From Thermocatellispora tengchongensis (GTDB lineage Bacteria; Actinomycetota; Actinomycetes; Streptosporangiales; Streptosporangiaceae), in assembly GCF_014202315.1 (NCBI RefSeq), contig NZ_JACHGN010000042.1, forward strand, positions 1-46,683: DNA of 46,683 nucleotides. Reading direction: 5' to 3'. Position 1 is the first letter of the stretch. Each line of letters begins with the position of its first letter. A program made the translations under genes and the position numbers. The notes beneath the pieces were generated by a model. That model did no database searches. It saw nothing but the letters and a program-made list of their open reading frames with translations, and had not been told where the DNA came from. This document shows, in pieces, positions 7,220 through 16,358 of the stretch.

Positions 7220-7227
7220 TCGGGTAA

Positions 7228-7608
7228 GTGAGCACCAGAGCACAGCCCCGCATTCCCGCACCTGATCGCCTGACCATCCACGAGCCGAGCTGCCGCAGCT
7301 TCCAGGGCGCGCTCGAACTCGTCGGCCGCCGGTGGACGGGGGCGATCCTGCTCGCCGGCATGCGCGGCGCCCGCCGGTTCGGCGAGTACCGGCTCTCGGT
7401 GCCCGGGATCTCCGACCGGCTGCTCGCCCAGCGCCTGCGGGAGCTGGAGGCAGAAGGGCTGATCTCGCGCACCGTGATCCCCAGCACGCCGGTGCAGATC
7501 CGATACGCGCTCTCCCCCGAGGGCGAGGAGCTGATGTCCGTCCTGCAACCGCTGGTGGACTGGAGCTACCGCCGCTTCAGCGGACGTGGAGACGCGGCGG
7601 CCGGTTAG
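7228..7608 (+). CDS. HxlR-family winged-helix regulator
   Basis: A 126-residue protein with the HxlR core: CRSFQGALELVGRRWTGAIL, then GARRFGEYRLSVPGISDRLL with the recognition helix, then QRLRELEAEGLISRTV and the wing IRYALSPEGEELM. HxlR proteins are small dimeric repressors or activators sensing electrophiles, quinones or metabolites, and are often divergent from the redox enzymes they control. That is the layout here, with the operator-like palindrome just upstream. The GTG start has no clear ribosome site and lies very close to the likely promoter, so the message may have a very short leader. Confidence 0.92.
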   Translation: MSTRAQPRIPAPDRLTIHEPSCRSFQGALELVGRRWTGAILLAGMRGARRFGEYRLSVPGISDRLLAQRLRELEAEGLISRTVIPSTPVQIRYALSPEGEELMSVLQPLVDWSYRRFSGRGDAAAG

Positions 7609-7656
7609 GCGGCGGATCGGTCACGAACGTGGATCACGCGCCACGCCGGCCCCATC

Positions 7657-9069
7657 ATGTCTGGCATGAGGCATTCGGCCCTGGCGTGGCTCGGGCATCC
7701 CCTCACCATCGGCGCCGCGCTGGTCCTGCTGCTCAACGACCATCTGCTCAAGTGGCTGTGGCCGGGCGTGGTGACCGGCAAGCTCAGCGACGTCGCCGGC
7801 ATGATCGTCGCCCCGCCCCTGCTCGGCCTGCTGGTACGCCGCCCGGCCGCGTCCATCCTGCTGGTCGGCGTGGTGTTCACGCTGGTCAAGACCACCGCCA
7901 CCGGTGCCACGATTGCCTCCCACGCCTGGACGCTCGTCTGGGGGCCGTCGCAGGTCCTGGCCGACCCCACCGACCTCATCGCCCTGCCCGCCCTGTACGC
8001 CGCCTGGTGGACCTGGCGGCATCCCGCCCCTCGGGCCGAGCGGCTGGCGCGGGTCGCGGTGGTGATCCCGGTCACGGTGGTCGCCGTCGCGGCGACCGCC
8101 CCGGGCTACCACATACCGCAGAGCGCCTATGCCGTGGACGTGATCGACGGTGAGTTCGTCGTGGCCGTGCGGCAAGGCGGACTTCTGATGAGCCACACCT
8201 CGGCCGACGCGGGGAAGTCCTGGTCGCGCAGGTCCGAGCGGACGCCCGCCACGGCGAAGCGGTCGGCCTGCGTGCCCGGCCACTGCTACCGGATCGTGCC
8301 CGGGAGGCTCGCGGTCGAGGAGTCGCGGAACGGCCGGTGGGTGACGGCGTGGGAGGTCTCCCTCGCTGCTCAGGACCGGCTGGCCAGAGCCCACGCCGCC
8401 GATCGCGAGCAGGACGCCCAGCCCGTCGAGTCGCTGGGGATCGCGGTGCGGGAGATCTCCGGCGGGCACATCGTGGTCGTGGCCAACGGCGCGGACGGCA
8501 TCGCCGTACGAGACATCGCGGGCTCCTGGCAGCGGCTCGGTGTGAACGGGGCCGGGTTCGAGGCCGCGAGCGCGGTGTCGCTGACGGCGCCCGGCGTGTA
8601 CCCGGACTACGTGCCCAGGGCGGCGGTGCTGGGCGCCCTGGCGGCGGCGCTGCTGGCGGTGGGATGCGGCGTGCGCAGGCGGACCTTCTTCATCGGGTCG
8701 GTGCTGGCGTGGACGGCGGTCTGGTCGTTCTACGAGATCAGGAACGAACTCTTCATCCCGTTCAACCCGTTCGCCCTGGGCCTCGGCCTGGTGCTGGTGC
8801 CCGTCGCCGGATTCTTCATGATCCATGGTGCGACACTCGGCCGGGCCCGGTTCCGCACCTGGGCCGTCGGCCTGGCCACGGGAGTCCTCTGCTTCTACTC
8901 GATCATGACGCCGTTCTACGCCTGGAGCGCCCACCTTCTGGACTACTACGCGCTGGCCTCGGGCCTGGCCATCGGGCTGGGCATCGCGACGGCCTCGGCG
9001 GGTGCGTTCGCCGTGATCGAACTGGACGCTTCAGGGTCGCCTTCGCCGTCCGCTCCGGCGGCCCCGTGA
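7657..9069 (+). CDS. Multi-pass membrane protein with extracytoplasmic domain, unknown function
   Basis: 470 residues. The N-terminal third has hydrophobic segments around LGHPLTIGAALVLLLNDHLL, the conserved-looking WPGVVTGKLSDVAGM loop, and helices near residues 50-75, 100-120 and 130-150. An extracytoplasmic stretch of about 170 residues (VDVIDGEFVVAVRQGGLLMS ... VANGADGIAVRDIAG) looks like a beta-propeller or sialidase-style repeat. Four C-terminal segments follow, including MTPFYAWSAHLLDYYAL. I know the LNDH/GKLSD start from uncharacterised membrane proteins but not a function. ATG at 7657 or 7666 is possible. Its 3' end overlaps the convergent gene at 9031 by 39 bases. A fragmentary paralogue lies at 39-794. 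Confidence 0.75.
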   Translation: MSGMRHSALAWLGHPLTIGAALVLLLNDHLLKWLWPGVVTGKLSDVAGMIVAPPLLGLLVRRPAASILLVGVVFTLVKTTATGATIASHAWTLVWGPSQVLADPTDLIALPALYAAWWTWRHPAPRAERLARVAVVIPVTVVAVAATAPGYHIPQSAYAVDVIDGEFVVAVRQGGLLMSHTSADAGKSWSRRSERTPATAKRSACVPGHCYRIVPGRLAVEESRNGRWVTAWEVSLAAQDRLARAHAADREQDAQPVESLGIAVREISGGHIVVVANGADGIAVRDIAGSWQRLGVNGAGFEAASAVSLTAPGVYPDYVPRAAVLGALAAALLAVGCGVRRRTFFIGSVLAWTAVWSFYEIRNELFIPFNPFALGLGLVLVPVAGFFMIHGATLGRARFRTWAVGLATGVLCFYSIMTPFYAWSAHLLDYYALASGLAIGLGIATASAGAFAVIELDASGSPSPSAPAAP

Positions 9070-11073
9070 GCCGGCGCTCATGTGGCGGAAGCGGTGCGGA
9101 CGGGCCCGCAGGCGCTCGGCCACGAGTCTGCGCAGCTCCGCCATGCTCACCTCAGCCGGATGGCCGGACTCCAGCATCGCCTCGACGATCTGCGGCGCGT
9201 TGGGCCCCGCCGTCGTGGTGATCTGCGAGATGACCTCCTCCGGACCGGCCAGTTCCAGCAGGCCGAGCAGACCTTCGGTCATCACCAGCACCTGTTCCTC
9301 GGCGGTCAGGTCGTCCTGCTGGAGTTCTTCTGCGTTCAACAGCGCGATCAGGGCCAGGGGCCCCAGCACGCGGTCACCGCGCAGGTCCCGGAGCAGGGAC
9401 AGGGCCTCGCCGGGCCGCGCCTCCGTCAGGACGCCGAGCATGGCGCTCGCGCGGGTGCGGAACGGGCAGGCGCGTACGGCGTCCAGCAGCGGCCCGGCGT
9501 CGCCGCCGTGGGCGGCCAGCCAGCCGTCGAGCTCGGCCGCCGCCTCGTCCTCCGGATAGTGCTGGGCGAGCACGCCGAGCAGCTCGGCCGGGGCGGCGTC
9601 GGCCAGTTCGCCGACGAGCGGAGCGTCGCGGCCGTCGGCGAGCATGCGGTCGCGTACGGCGCGCATGCCCAGCGGCGTCAGCCGGACGAGCAGGCCCGGC
9701 TCGGCGAGGCGTTCGAGGAGACGGGCGCGCGCCTCGTAGGGCAGCGGCTGCTCGTCCGGGTCGAGGTCGCCGAGGTCGCTCGAATACAGCGCGTCGGCGA
9801 CGCCGTGGCTCAGCTCCACCGCGCCGAGTTCGGCCAGCACCTCCAGCGCGGCGACGAGGTCCTCGTCCGCCTGCTCCCGGTCGCTGTGGTCCATGCCGGC
9901 CCCGATGCGGAAGTACTCCTGGCAGGCGAGCCAGACCGACTCCTGCAACCGGACCACCGGCACCCAGCCCGGCAGGCCGTACGCGCTGTTGAGCACGTCC
10001 GGCATCACCTCGTCGAACAGCTCGACCAGGACGGACTGGACATCCCACCCCGAAGCGGGCGCTCCGATCGCGGCGCCCAGGTCGAAGAAGACCTCGAACG
10101 CCCGAATCCACAGGCGTTCCGGATCGCGCAGGAGCGGGGCGGCCTTCGCCACCCGGAGCAGCCGGCCCTTGCTCACCCGGACAAGCCGCGCGTTCTTCGC
10201 CCACGTGACCATGAGGTTCACCCGGCGCATCTCCGCCGCGCTGCGCACCTTCAGGTCCTGCTCACCGGTGCCGAGCAGCTCGGCCAGCTCGCGGGCGTCG
10301 GCCAGGCGCAGGTTCCCGGTGCCGGTGAGCGCCCGCCCGTCGGCACCCGCCCACTCGGCCAGGGCCACGAGCCGCCGTACGATCTCGCTCCGCCCCGCCG
10401 CTTCGGCGAGCTCGGCCGCGGGCGGCAAGGTGATGGGCGGCTGCGGATACGCCCGCTCCTCATCCGGCCCCGCGCCGACGAACCGGGCCTCCACCACCGC
10501 GTCAAGCGCGTCGGCGTCGTACGCCACCCGCCCCGCGTCCAGGTCGCGCTGGAACCGGGCCAGCTCCTTGGGCCTGGTGAGATCGACCCCGCTGTCCAGC
10601 GCCGTCTGCGCCCAGAACTTCGCGATGCCCTGCCGAGCCGGATCGTCCAGCGCCGCCGGATACTCCGCCACGGTCTCGCCCACGACCGCCGACAGTTCCT
10701 CCACGCTGGCGCCGCGGGGATCGCGCAGCCCCGTCGCGGCGAGATAGCGCAGCAGCGTCACCAGGCTCCGCGGCGCGGCATCGAGCACGTCCCGGGGCGC
10801 GACGACGTACTGCGGGATCCACTCCAGCAGGAACCGCCGCACCTGCTCGGCGTTCCAGAAGGCCAGCCGCCCGTCACGACTGCGATGACGCGAGTCCAGC
10901 GCCGCCGCCAGCACCAGCCCGTCGGCGGGCAGACCGCGCTCACCGGCCCAGTCCAGACACCGCCGGACCAGCAGATCCTTGGCCGCCTCGAACTCCTCGT
11001 CCTCGTCCGGCTCGAAATAGGTCCGCAACAACCGCTCCATTTCGTGTTCGTACGGTGGTACGGCGCCGCTCAA
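9031..11073 (-). CDS. Large conserved-type hypothetical protein, mostly helical
   Basis: 680 residues, acidic, rich in Ala, Leu and Glu, no signal peptide and no membrane segment: a cytosolic helical protein. The N-terminal half contains LLVRRCLDWAGERGLPADG and RFLLEWIPQYVV. The middle has a winged-helix-like piece (VRRLVALAEWAG...LTGTGNLRLADARELAELLG and KNARLVRVSKGRLLRV). The C-terminal half has HEAT-like short helices (LLGVLAQHYPEDEAAAELDG) and an Arg-rich tail. I do not recognise a named family. It stands alone, with both neighbours pointing away from or into it, and its last 39 bases overlap the membrane-protein gene from the other strand. Confidence 0.75.
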   Translation of the reverse strand: MSGAVPPYEHEMERLLRTYFEPDEDEEFEAAKDLLVRRCLDWAGERGLPADGLVLAAALDSRHRSRDGRLAFWNAEQVRRFLLEWIPQYVVAPRDVLDAAPRSLVTLLRYLAATGLRDPRGASVEELSAVVGETVAEYPAALDDPARQGIAKFWAQTALDSGVDLTRPKELARFQRDLDAGRVAYDADALDAVVEARFVGAGPDEERAYPQPPITLPPAAELAEAAGRSEIVRRLVALAEWAGADGRALTGTGNLRLADARELAELLGTGEQDLKVRSAAEMRRVNLMVTWAKNARLVRVSKGRLLRVAKAAPLLRDPERLWIRAFEVFFDLGAAIGAPASGWDVQSVLVELFDEVMPDVLNSAYGLPGWVPVVRLQESVWLACQEYFRIGAGMDHSDREQADEDLVAALEVLAELGAVELSHGVADALYSSDLGDLDPDEQPLPYEARARLLERLAEPGLLVRLTPLGMRAVRDRMLADGRDAPLVGELADAAPAELLGVLAQHYPEDEAAAELDGWLAAHGGDAGPLLDAVRACPFRTRASAMLGVLTEARPGEALSLLRDLRGDRVLGPLALIALLNAEELQQDDLTAEEQVLVMTEGLLGLLELAGPEEVISQITTTAGPNAPQIVEAMLESGHPAEVSMAELRRLVAERLRARPHRFRHMSAGSRGRRSGRRRRP

Positions 11074-11249
11074 TCATCCACCCACACGACCGCCCGGCGC
11101 GGCCTTATGCCATCGGTCTGCCGCTGCATCCTTCGCGGCACCGGCCGGTGGGGCGGGATGCGGGGGCGGCAGCGGCACAGTGGATCGCGGGGTTCGATCG
11201 GTGAGGTCCGGCGCGGGTTAGGGTGATTGCCGGCGACGGGAGGAGTGCG

Positions 11250-11714
11250 ATGGAGCCTGAGGAGGAGGCGCGCGACTGGCGGGCGGGGTTGGGGGATGTC
11301 GTCGGGGAGTTCGTGTCCTTCTGGTTGTTCGGGCTGGGGGGTTACGAGGGCGAGGCGACCTCGCGGGGGTACGGGCCGGTCAAGCTGGTGGTGTGGACGG
11401 TGGCCGCGATCGGGGTGGCGGCGCTGGTGTCGGCGGTGCGGATCGCGGTGTTCGGGGAGCCAAGGACGGGGTGGGCCATCGCGTTGTTCCCGCTGATTCT
11501 GCCGATGGTGGCGGCCGTGGCGCACCGGCCGCGGCGGTGGCGGGGTGGGCTGGGCCTCGGGGTGGTGGCCGGGGTGCTGGTGGCGGCGGGGATCGGGATC
11601 GATCTCGGCGGGTCGCTGGGGTCGTTCTGGAGCGGGCTGGCGGCGATCTCGGCGGGGTTCCTGGCGTGCTCGGTGGTGTTCGCGGCCGTCACCTGGCCCC
11701 CGGCCCGGGAGTAA
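11250..11714 (+). CDS. Small integral membrane protein
   Basis: The ATG at 11250, seven bases after GGAGG, gives 154 residues; the GTG at 11223 lacks such a site. An acidic N-terminus (MEPEEEARDWRAGLGDVVGE) is followed by about four hydrophobic helices (LVVWTVAAIGVAALV, AIALFPLILPMVAAV, GLGVVAGVLVAAGIGI, LAAISAGFLACSVVF). No family is recognised. It ends 17 bases before the Ser/Thr kinase gene, so the two are probably co-transcribed. Confidence 0.7.
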   Translation: MEPEEEARDWRAGLGDVVGEFVSFWLFGLGGYEGEATSRGYGPVKLVVWTVAAIGVAALVSAVRIAVFGEPRTGWAIALFPLILPMVAAVAHRPRRWRGGLGLGVVAGVLVAAGIGIDLGGSLGSFWSGLAAISAGFLACSVVFAAVTWPPARE

Positions 11715-11731
11715 GAGGCAGAATCTTCACC

Positions 11732-13804
11732 ATGCCGACTTACGCCGAGTTGAGGCAGGGGGACCCCTTACGTCTGGGCGGTTATGAGTTGCGCGGGCGG
11801 CTGGGGCACGGGGGACAGGGGGTCGTCTACCTGGGCGCCGGCGCGGACGGGGAGTTGGTGGCGGTCAAGTGGCTGCGGCCCGACCTGTCCGGGGATCAGG
11901 TCGTGATGGAGCGCTTCCTGCGCGAGGCGGCCACCGCGCAGCGGGTCGCGGCGTTCTGCACGGCGCGGGTGCTGGCCATGGGGATCGAGCAGGATCGGCC
12001 GTACATCGTGAGCGAGTACGTCGACGGGCCCTCGTTGCAGGCGGTGGTGGCGGAGGAGGGGCCGCGCGACGGGGTGGCGCTGCACCGGCTGGCCATCGGC
12101 ACCGCGACGGCGCTGGCGGCGATCCACCAGGCGGGGATCGTGCATCGGGACTTCAAGCCGGCCAACGTGCTGCTCGCCCGCGACGGGCCGCGGGTGATCG
12201 ACTTCGGCATCAGCCGGGCGCTGGACGCGACCTCCACGCTGAGCTCGGCGCCGGTGGGCACTCCGGCGTACATGGCGCCGGAGCAGTTCCTCGGGCAGAA
12301 GGCCGGGCCCGCGGCCGACATGTTCGCCTGGGCCGGGACCATGATCTACGCCGCCACCGGCAAGGCGGCGTTCGGCAGCGACTCGCTGCCCGCGGTGCTG
12401 AACCGGGTGCTCAACGGCGAGCCGGAGCACCTGTCGCGGCTCGACGGACGGCTGCGCGAGCTGGTCGAGGCGTGCCTGGCCAAGGACCCGGACGAGCGGC
12501 CCACGGCGGAGGAGGTGATCCTCGGGCTGCTGCGGCACGAGGTGCCGGGGCCGAGGGTGCTGCTGGAGGGCGCCGCCGCGGCGGGGACCTCCTCACGGGT
12601 GGGGGAAGACCACACGTCGGCGGACGACGGCGGGCCTGCCGGTGGGGGGGACCTGGCGGGGGAGGTCACGGCCGATGTCCGGTCGGTGGCCTCCGTCCCT
12701 GGGGATGCCGGTGCGGGTCGTGGCAGGCGGCGTGTGGTGCCGCTGGCCGGGGGTGGGGTGCTGGCGGCCGTGCTGGCGGTGGTCCTGGTCGTGGCGCTGG
12801 TGAACCGGGGGGACGGCGGGGGTGCTCGGGCCGGTGCCGACGCGACGCCCAGCGCCGTGGCCGCGGTGCCGACCGGGGGGCTGACCATGCGGCCGCTGGC
12901 CGGCGAGGGCGACGTCGTGCTCTACGAGCACCCGGGCGATCCGATCATCCTCACCGCGTACCGGGTGTGGGACTCCGGCGAGAAGGAGCTGGTGCCGTAC
13001 GCGCGCACCGGCCTGTACGACGGCGGCTTCGAGAAGCACGCGAGCTACCTGGACGCCGTCACCTCGCCGTCGGGCGACCTGCTGGCCAGGGTGCCGAAGA
13101 ACTACGACAAGGACGGCTACGACGGCGTCGAGATCGTGGACCGGGATGTCTACGGCGACAAGGTCACCACGATCAAGACGGTGCGCAAGCCGCTGGTCTC
13201 GGAGATCGAGGGCTGGTCGCGCGACAGTTCCCGGTTGCTGCTGAGCATCAGCGAGGAGATCAGCGAGGGCAACTGGGTGAACCGCGGGTACGCCATCGTC
13301 ACCGTGGGCGACACCGACGCCCGGGTGGTGCGGATCGACGAGAGCCGGGTCCGCTTCACCGGCTACAACTGGGGCGGCCGGGCCACCGGCGCCGACCAGG
13401 TGGTCACCACGCTGGAATCGGTGGAGGGCGGCACGCTGCGGTTCTACTCCCCCAGCGGGGAGCTGGTGCGCGATCTCCCCGGCGTCGGGGACATCGAGCT
13501 CGACACCGACCCGTTCTCGCCCTCAGGGTCGAGGTTCGTCACGACGTGCCCCGACGGGCCGCCGTACCTGCTGTGCCTGTGGGACTCCCGCAGCGGGGCG
13601 CAGGTGCGGCGGGTGCAGACCGACTGCGCGCACATCCTGGGCTGGTACGACGAGAACCACCTGTATTGCTGGGCGGCCACGAAGGAGGACGGCATGAGCG
13701 TGGTGCAGGTGGTCGATCTGTCGGGCCGCAACGTACGCCGGCTGCTGACGGCCGACGACCGCACCAGCGTGGAGCCCGTCTTCTCGCGGAAACCCTCTTA
13801 CTAG
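11732..13804 (+). CDS. Membrane Ser/Thr protein kinase with extracytoplasmic sensor domain
   Basis: 690 residues. The kinase domain (about 15-270) has a glycine loop GRLGHGGQGVVYLG, the ATP-binding Lys in VAVKWL, the catalytic loop HRDFKPANVLL (about residue 137), DFGIS (about 155) and APEQF (about 180). HRDFKPANV is a conservative variant of HRDLKPxNV. A linker rich in Gly, Ala and Ser leads to one membrane helix (about 335-358, VLAAVLAVVLVVALV). An outer domain of about 300 residues follows. It has WD/TolB-like blade motifs (DAVTSPSGDLLARV, SRDSSRLLLSI, FSPSGSRFVTTC), so a beta-propeller sensor is likely. This is PknB-like architecture without PASTA repeats. The ligand is unknown. It follows a small membrane protein by 17 bases. 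Confidence 0.92.
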   Translation: MPTYAELRQGDPLRLGGYELRGRLGHGGQGVVYLGAGADGELVAVKWLRPDLSGDQVVMERFLREAATAQRVAAFCTARVLAMGIEQDRPYIVSEYVDGPSLQAVVAEEGPRDGVALHRLAIGTATALAAIHQAGIVHRDFKPANVLLARDGPRVIDFGISRALDATSTLSSAPVGTPAYMAPEQFLGQKAGPAADMFAWAGTMIYAATGKAAFGSDSLPAVLNRVLNGEPEHLSRLDGRLRELVEACLAKDPDERPTAEEVILGLLRHEVPGPRVLLEGAAAAGTSSRVGEDHTSADDGGPAGGGDLAGEVTADVRSVASVPGDAGAGRGRRRVVPLAGGGVLAAVLAVVLVVALVNRGDGGGARAGADATPSAVAAVPTGGLTMRPLAGEGDVVLYEHPGDPIILTAYRVWDSGEKELVPYARTGLYDGGFEKHASYLDAVTSPSGDLLARVPKNYDKDGYDGVEIVDRDVYGDKVTTIKTVRKPLVSEIEGWSRDSSRLLLSISEEISEGNWVNRGYAIVTVGDTDARVVRIDESRVRFTGYNWGGRATGADQVVTTLESVEGGTLRFYSPSGELVRDLPGVGDIELDTDPFSPSGSRFVTTCPDGPPYLLCLWDSRSGAQVRRVQTDCAHILGWYDENHLYCWAATKEDGMSVVQVVDLSGRNVRRLLTADDRTSVEPVFSRKPSY

Positions 13805-13810
13805 CCTAAA

Positions 13811-14230
13811 GTGCCCAGCGTGAGTGAGCGGCGTGCGATTTTGAGCGGGTCCGTCTTCGAGGAGCAGATCGGGTACGCCCGAGCGGTGGTGGACGGCGAC
13901 TGGGTGCACGTCTCGGGGACGACCGGGTTCGACTACGCGACGATGACGATCTCCGACGACGTGGTGGAGCAGGCCGAGCAGTGCCTGCGCAACGTGGCGG
14001 CGGCGCTGGCGGAGGCGGGGTGCTCGCTGGCCGACATCGTACGGGTGCGCTACCTGCTGCCCGACCGGGAGGACTTCGAGCCGTGCTGGCCCACGCTGCG
14101 TCGCCACTTCGGGGAGGTCCGGCCGGCGGCGACCATGATGGTGTGCGGGCTCGCCGACCCCCGGATGAAGATCGAGATCGAGGCGTACGCGCGCAGGCCC
14201 CGCCGGGCTTCGTCAGATTCCCCGAGGTAG
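13811..14230 (+). CDS. RidA (YjgF/YER057c/UK114) family protein
   Basis: 139 residues with the family pattern: IGYARAVVDGDWVHVSGTTG near the N-terminus, QAEQCLRNVAAALAEAGCSL, VVRVR-like IVRVRYLLPD, and the C-terminal TMMVCGLADPRMKIEIEAYA. RidA proteins hydrolyse reactive enamine/imine intermediates; this is a generic assignment since subfamilies differ. The Arg usually following VR.Y and the final E..A are present. GTG at 13811 or 13820 are both possible and neither has a clear ribosome site. It starts 6 bases after the kinase stop. Its last 18 bases overlap a small ORF on the other strand. Confidence 0.88.
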   Translation: MPSVSERRAILSGSVFEEQIGYARAVVDGDWVHVSGTTGFDYATMTISDDVVEQAEQCLRNVAAALAEAGCSLADIVRVRYLLPDREDFEPCWPTLRRHFGEVRPAATMMVCGLADPRMKIEIEAYARRPRRASSDSPR

Positions 14231-14440
14231 CGCGTCGATGTGCGGGCGGGAGAGGCGCCGGACCTGGTAGCGGTCGCCCGGTTCCTCGGCCGGCAGGGGG
14301 ATGTCGTACCGCATCGCGTACACGGCACGTCCCAAGGGCCGGGTGAGCACGACCCACGGTACCGAGCCCCCGAGGGCGGCCGCTCTCGGGGGGCCGGCAC
14401 CGCGGCCGGGCGGGCGCGGCGGGCCGGGTCGGGGCGTCAC
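14213..14440 (-). CDS. Small ORF coupled to the export permease gene
   Basis: 75 residues starting at a GTG that overlaps the permease TGA as GTGA, the same coupling used by every other gene in this operon. The first 25 residues are Pro/Arg-rich. The C-terminal 50 (VPWVVLTRPLGRAVY ... YDIPLPAEEPGDRYQVRRL) look like a real folded peptide. The function is unknown, and the start might be later. It overlaps the RidA 3' end by 18 bases. Confidence 0.4.
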   Translation of the reverse strand: MTPRPGPPRPPGRGAGPPRAAALGGSVPWVVLTRPLGRAVYAMRYDIPLPAEEPGDRYQVRRLSRPHIDALPRGI

Positions 14441-15654
14441 GGGGTGGCCAGGGCCTCCGTCGGCGACAGGCGGCTGGCCCGGATCGCCGGGTACAGGCCC
14501 GCGACCGCGCCGATGACCAGCGTGGCGAGCAGGCCGCCGGCCACCGCCCAGCCGGGGATGACCGGGGGCAGGTCCTGGGCCAGGGCGTAGCCGACGGTGA
14601 CGCCGCTGCCGATCAGGACGCCGCCCGCGCCGCCCATGGCCGACAGCAGCAGCGACTCGGCCAGGAACTGGGTGCGGATCTGGCCGCGGGTGGCGCCCAG
14701 GGAGCGGCGCAGGCCGATCTCGGGGCGGCGTTCCAGGACCGAGATGACCATGGTGTTCGCCACGCCGACGCCGCCCACGATCAGGGCGACGCCGCCGACG
14801 CCGAGCAGCAGGCCGGTGAACGCCTGGCTGGTGGCCTGCTTGGCGGTCAGCACGTCGGAGGGGCGGGAGACGTCCACCTCGTTGGGGGCCTGCGGGTTGG
14901 CGGTGCCGGCCAGCACCGAGCGTACGGACTCCAGGCGGGGTTCCTCGGCGCGGGTGTAGAGCACGGTGGGGTGGCCGTCGAAGTCCAGGCGCGACTGCGC
15001 GACCGGCCAGCCGACCAGCGCGCCGCTGTCCAGTTCCTCGGCCAGCGGCACCGGGTTCAGGATGCCGACCACGGTGAACCGGACGCCGCCGATGACGACC
15101 TGGGCGTCCGGGGACGCGGCCCCGATGCCGAGCCGCCGGGCCGCCGTCGCGCCGAGCACGACGGCGGGGTAGTTCTCGGTGGCGGCGTTCAGCCAGGCGC
15201 CGCTGCGTACGGTGGCGCCGACGACGGGCAGCAGGTCCAGGCGGGCGGCGTACGTGGTCATGCCCCCGGTCTGCTGCTCGGGGATCTGCTCCGACCGGTA
15301 CACCTTGGCGGCGGCGACCTTGGCCACCGCCGAGACGGCCTCGACCGGCCCGATGCGCTCGATCATCGACTCGGCCTCGAAGGGCATCTTCGCCTCCTCC
15401 CCCAGCAGCGTGGTTCCGGCGGAGACGGTGAGCAGGTTGGTGCCCAGTGCCGAGAGCGTACGGTCCAGGCCGGCGCTGGAGGAGGACGAGATGCCGACCA
15501 CCGCGACCATGGCGGCGATGCCGATGGCGATGCCGAGCGCCGACAGGAAGGCGCGCAGCGGACGCGTGCGCAGGCCGACGCCGCCGACCGACACGACGTC
15601 GGTGAAGTGCATCCGGGCGGCGGCCAGGCGGGGCAGGGCGTCGTGCGCGCTCAT
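14437..15654 (-). CDS. MacB/FtsX-type ABC transporter permease
   Basis: 405 residues. An N-terminal membrane helix (LSALGIAIGIAAMVAVVGIS) is followed by a periplasmic MacB_PCD-type domain (about 60-260). Three C-terminal helices of the FtsX fold follow: GLLLGVGGVALIVGGVGVAN, LLSAMGGAGGVLIGSGVTV and AVAGGLLATLVIGAVAGLYP. The family signature MVISVLERRPEIGLRRSLGAT and the last PAIRASRLSPTEAL are both present. It works with the ATPase and adaptor encoded upstream to drive export or extrusion of hydrophobic compounds or peptides. The ATG overlaps the ATPase stop (ATGA). Confidence 0.93.
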   Translation of the reverse strand: MSAHDALPRLAAARMHFTDVVSVGGVGLRTRPLRAFLSALGIAIGIAAMVAVVGISSSSSAGLDRTLSALGTNLLTVSAGTTLLGEEAKMPFEAESMIERIGPVEAVSAVAKVAAAKVYRSEQIPEQQTGGMTTYAARLDLLPVVGATVRSGAWLNAATENYPAVVLGATAARRLGIGAASPDAQVVIGGVRFTVVGILNPVPLAEELDSGALVGWPVAQSRLDFDGHPTVLYTRAEEPRLESVRSVLAGTANPQAPNEVDVSRPSDVLTAKQATSQAFTGLLLGVGGVALIVGGVGVANTMVISVLERRPEIGLRRSLGATRGQIRTQFLAESLLLSAMGGAGGVLIGSGVTVGYALAQDLPPVIPGWAVAGGLLATLVIGAVAGLYPAIRASRLSPTEALATP

Positions 15655-16358
15655 CTCGCCGCCTCCGAGGCCAGTTCCCGCGGCGCGGCGCTGTCGGCGG
15701 TGATGCGGCCGTCGCGCATGTGCACCTGGCGGGGCAGGCCGGCCGCGATCTCCCGGTCGTGCGTGATGATCACGATGGTGGTGCCGGCGGCGTTCAGCTC
15801 CCGCAGCAGTTCCATCACCCCGGCGCCCGACGCCGAGTCCAGCGCGCCCGTGGGCTCGTCGGCCAGCACCAGCGGCGGCTCGCCGGCCACGGCGCGGGCG
15901 ATGGCCACGCGCTGCCGCTCGCCGCCCGACAGCTCGTGCGGCTCGTGGTCCAGGCGGTGGCCGAGCCCGACCCGCTTGAGCGCGGCTGCGGCCCGGCGGC
16001 GGCGTTCGGCCTTGCGCATGCCGGTGTAGAGCAGGCCGTCGGCCACGTTGTCCACGGCCGGGACCTTGGCGGCGAGATGGAAGTGCTGGAAGACGAACCC
16101 GATCCGGGTGGCGCGCAGCGCCGAGAGCTGGCTGTCGGACAGCTCGGCCACGTCGTAGCCGTCGATGCGCACGGTGCCGCCGGTCGGGCGGTCCAGCGTC
16201 CCGATCGTGTTGAGCATGGTGGACTTGCCCGAGCCGGAGGGGCCGACGATCGCGACCAGCTCGCCGTGGGCGATGTCGAGCGACACCCCGGCCAGGGCGG
16301 TGACCCCGCCGGGGTAGGTGCGGCTGACGTTCCGCAGCGAGATCATCGGGTGCGTCAT
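15651..16358 (-). CDS. MacB/LolD-type ABC transporter ATPase
   Basis: 235 residues. Walker A GPSGSGKST, Q-loop VFQHFHL, signature LSGGERQRVAIARA, Walker B LVLADEPTGALD and switch His in IIITHD are all complete. The extra spacing and the LDSASG block after Walker B are typical of the LolD/MacB/FtsE class. It is preceded by the adaptor gene with an ATGA overlap and followed by the permease with another. It should energise the FtsX-type permease as a homodimer. Confidence 0.95.
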   Translation of the reverse strand: MTHPMISLRNVSRTYPGGVTALAGVSLDIAHGELVAIVGPSGSGKSTMLNTIGTLDRPTGGTVRIDGYDVAELSDSQLSALRATRIGFVFQHFHLAAKVPAVDNVADGLLYTGMRKAERRRRAAAALKRVGLGHRLDHEPHELSGGERQRVAIARAVAGEPPLVLADEPTGALDSASGAGVMELLRELNAAGTTIVIITHDREIAAGLPRQVHMRDGRITADSAAPRELASEAAR

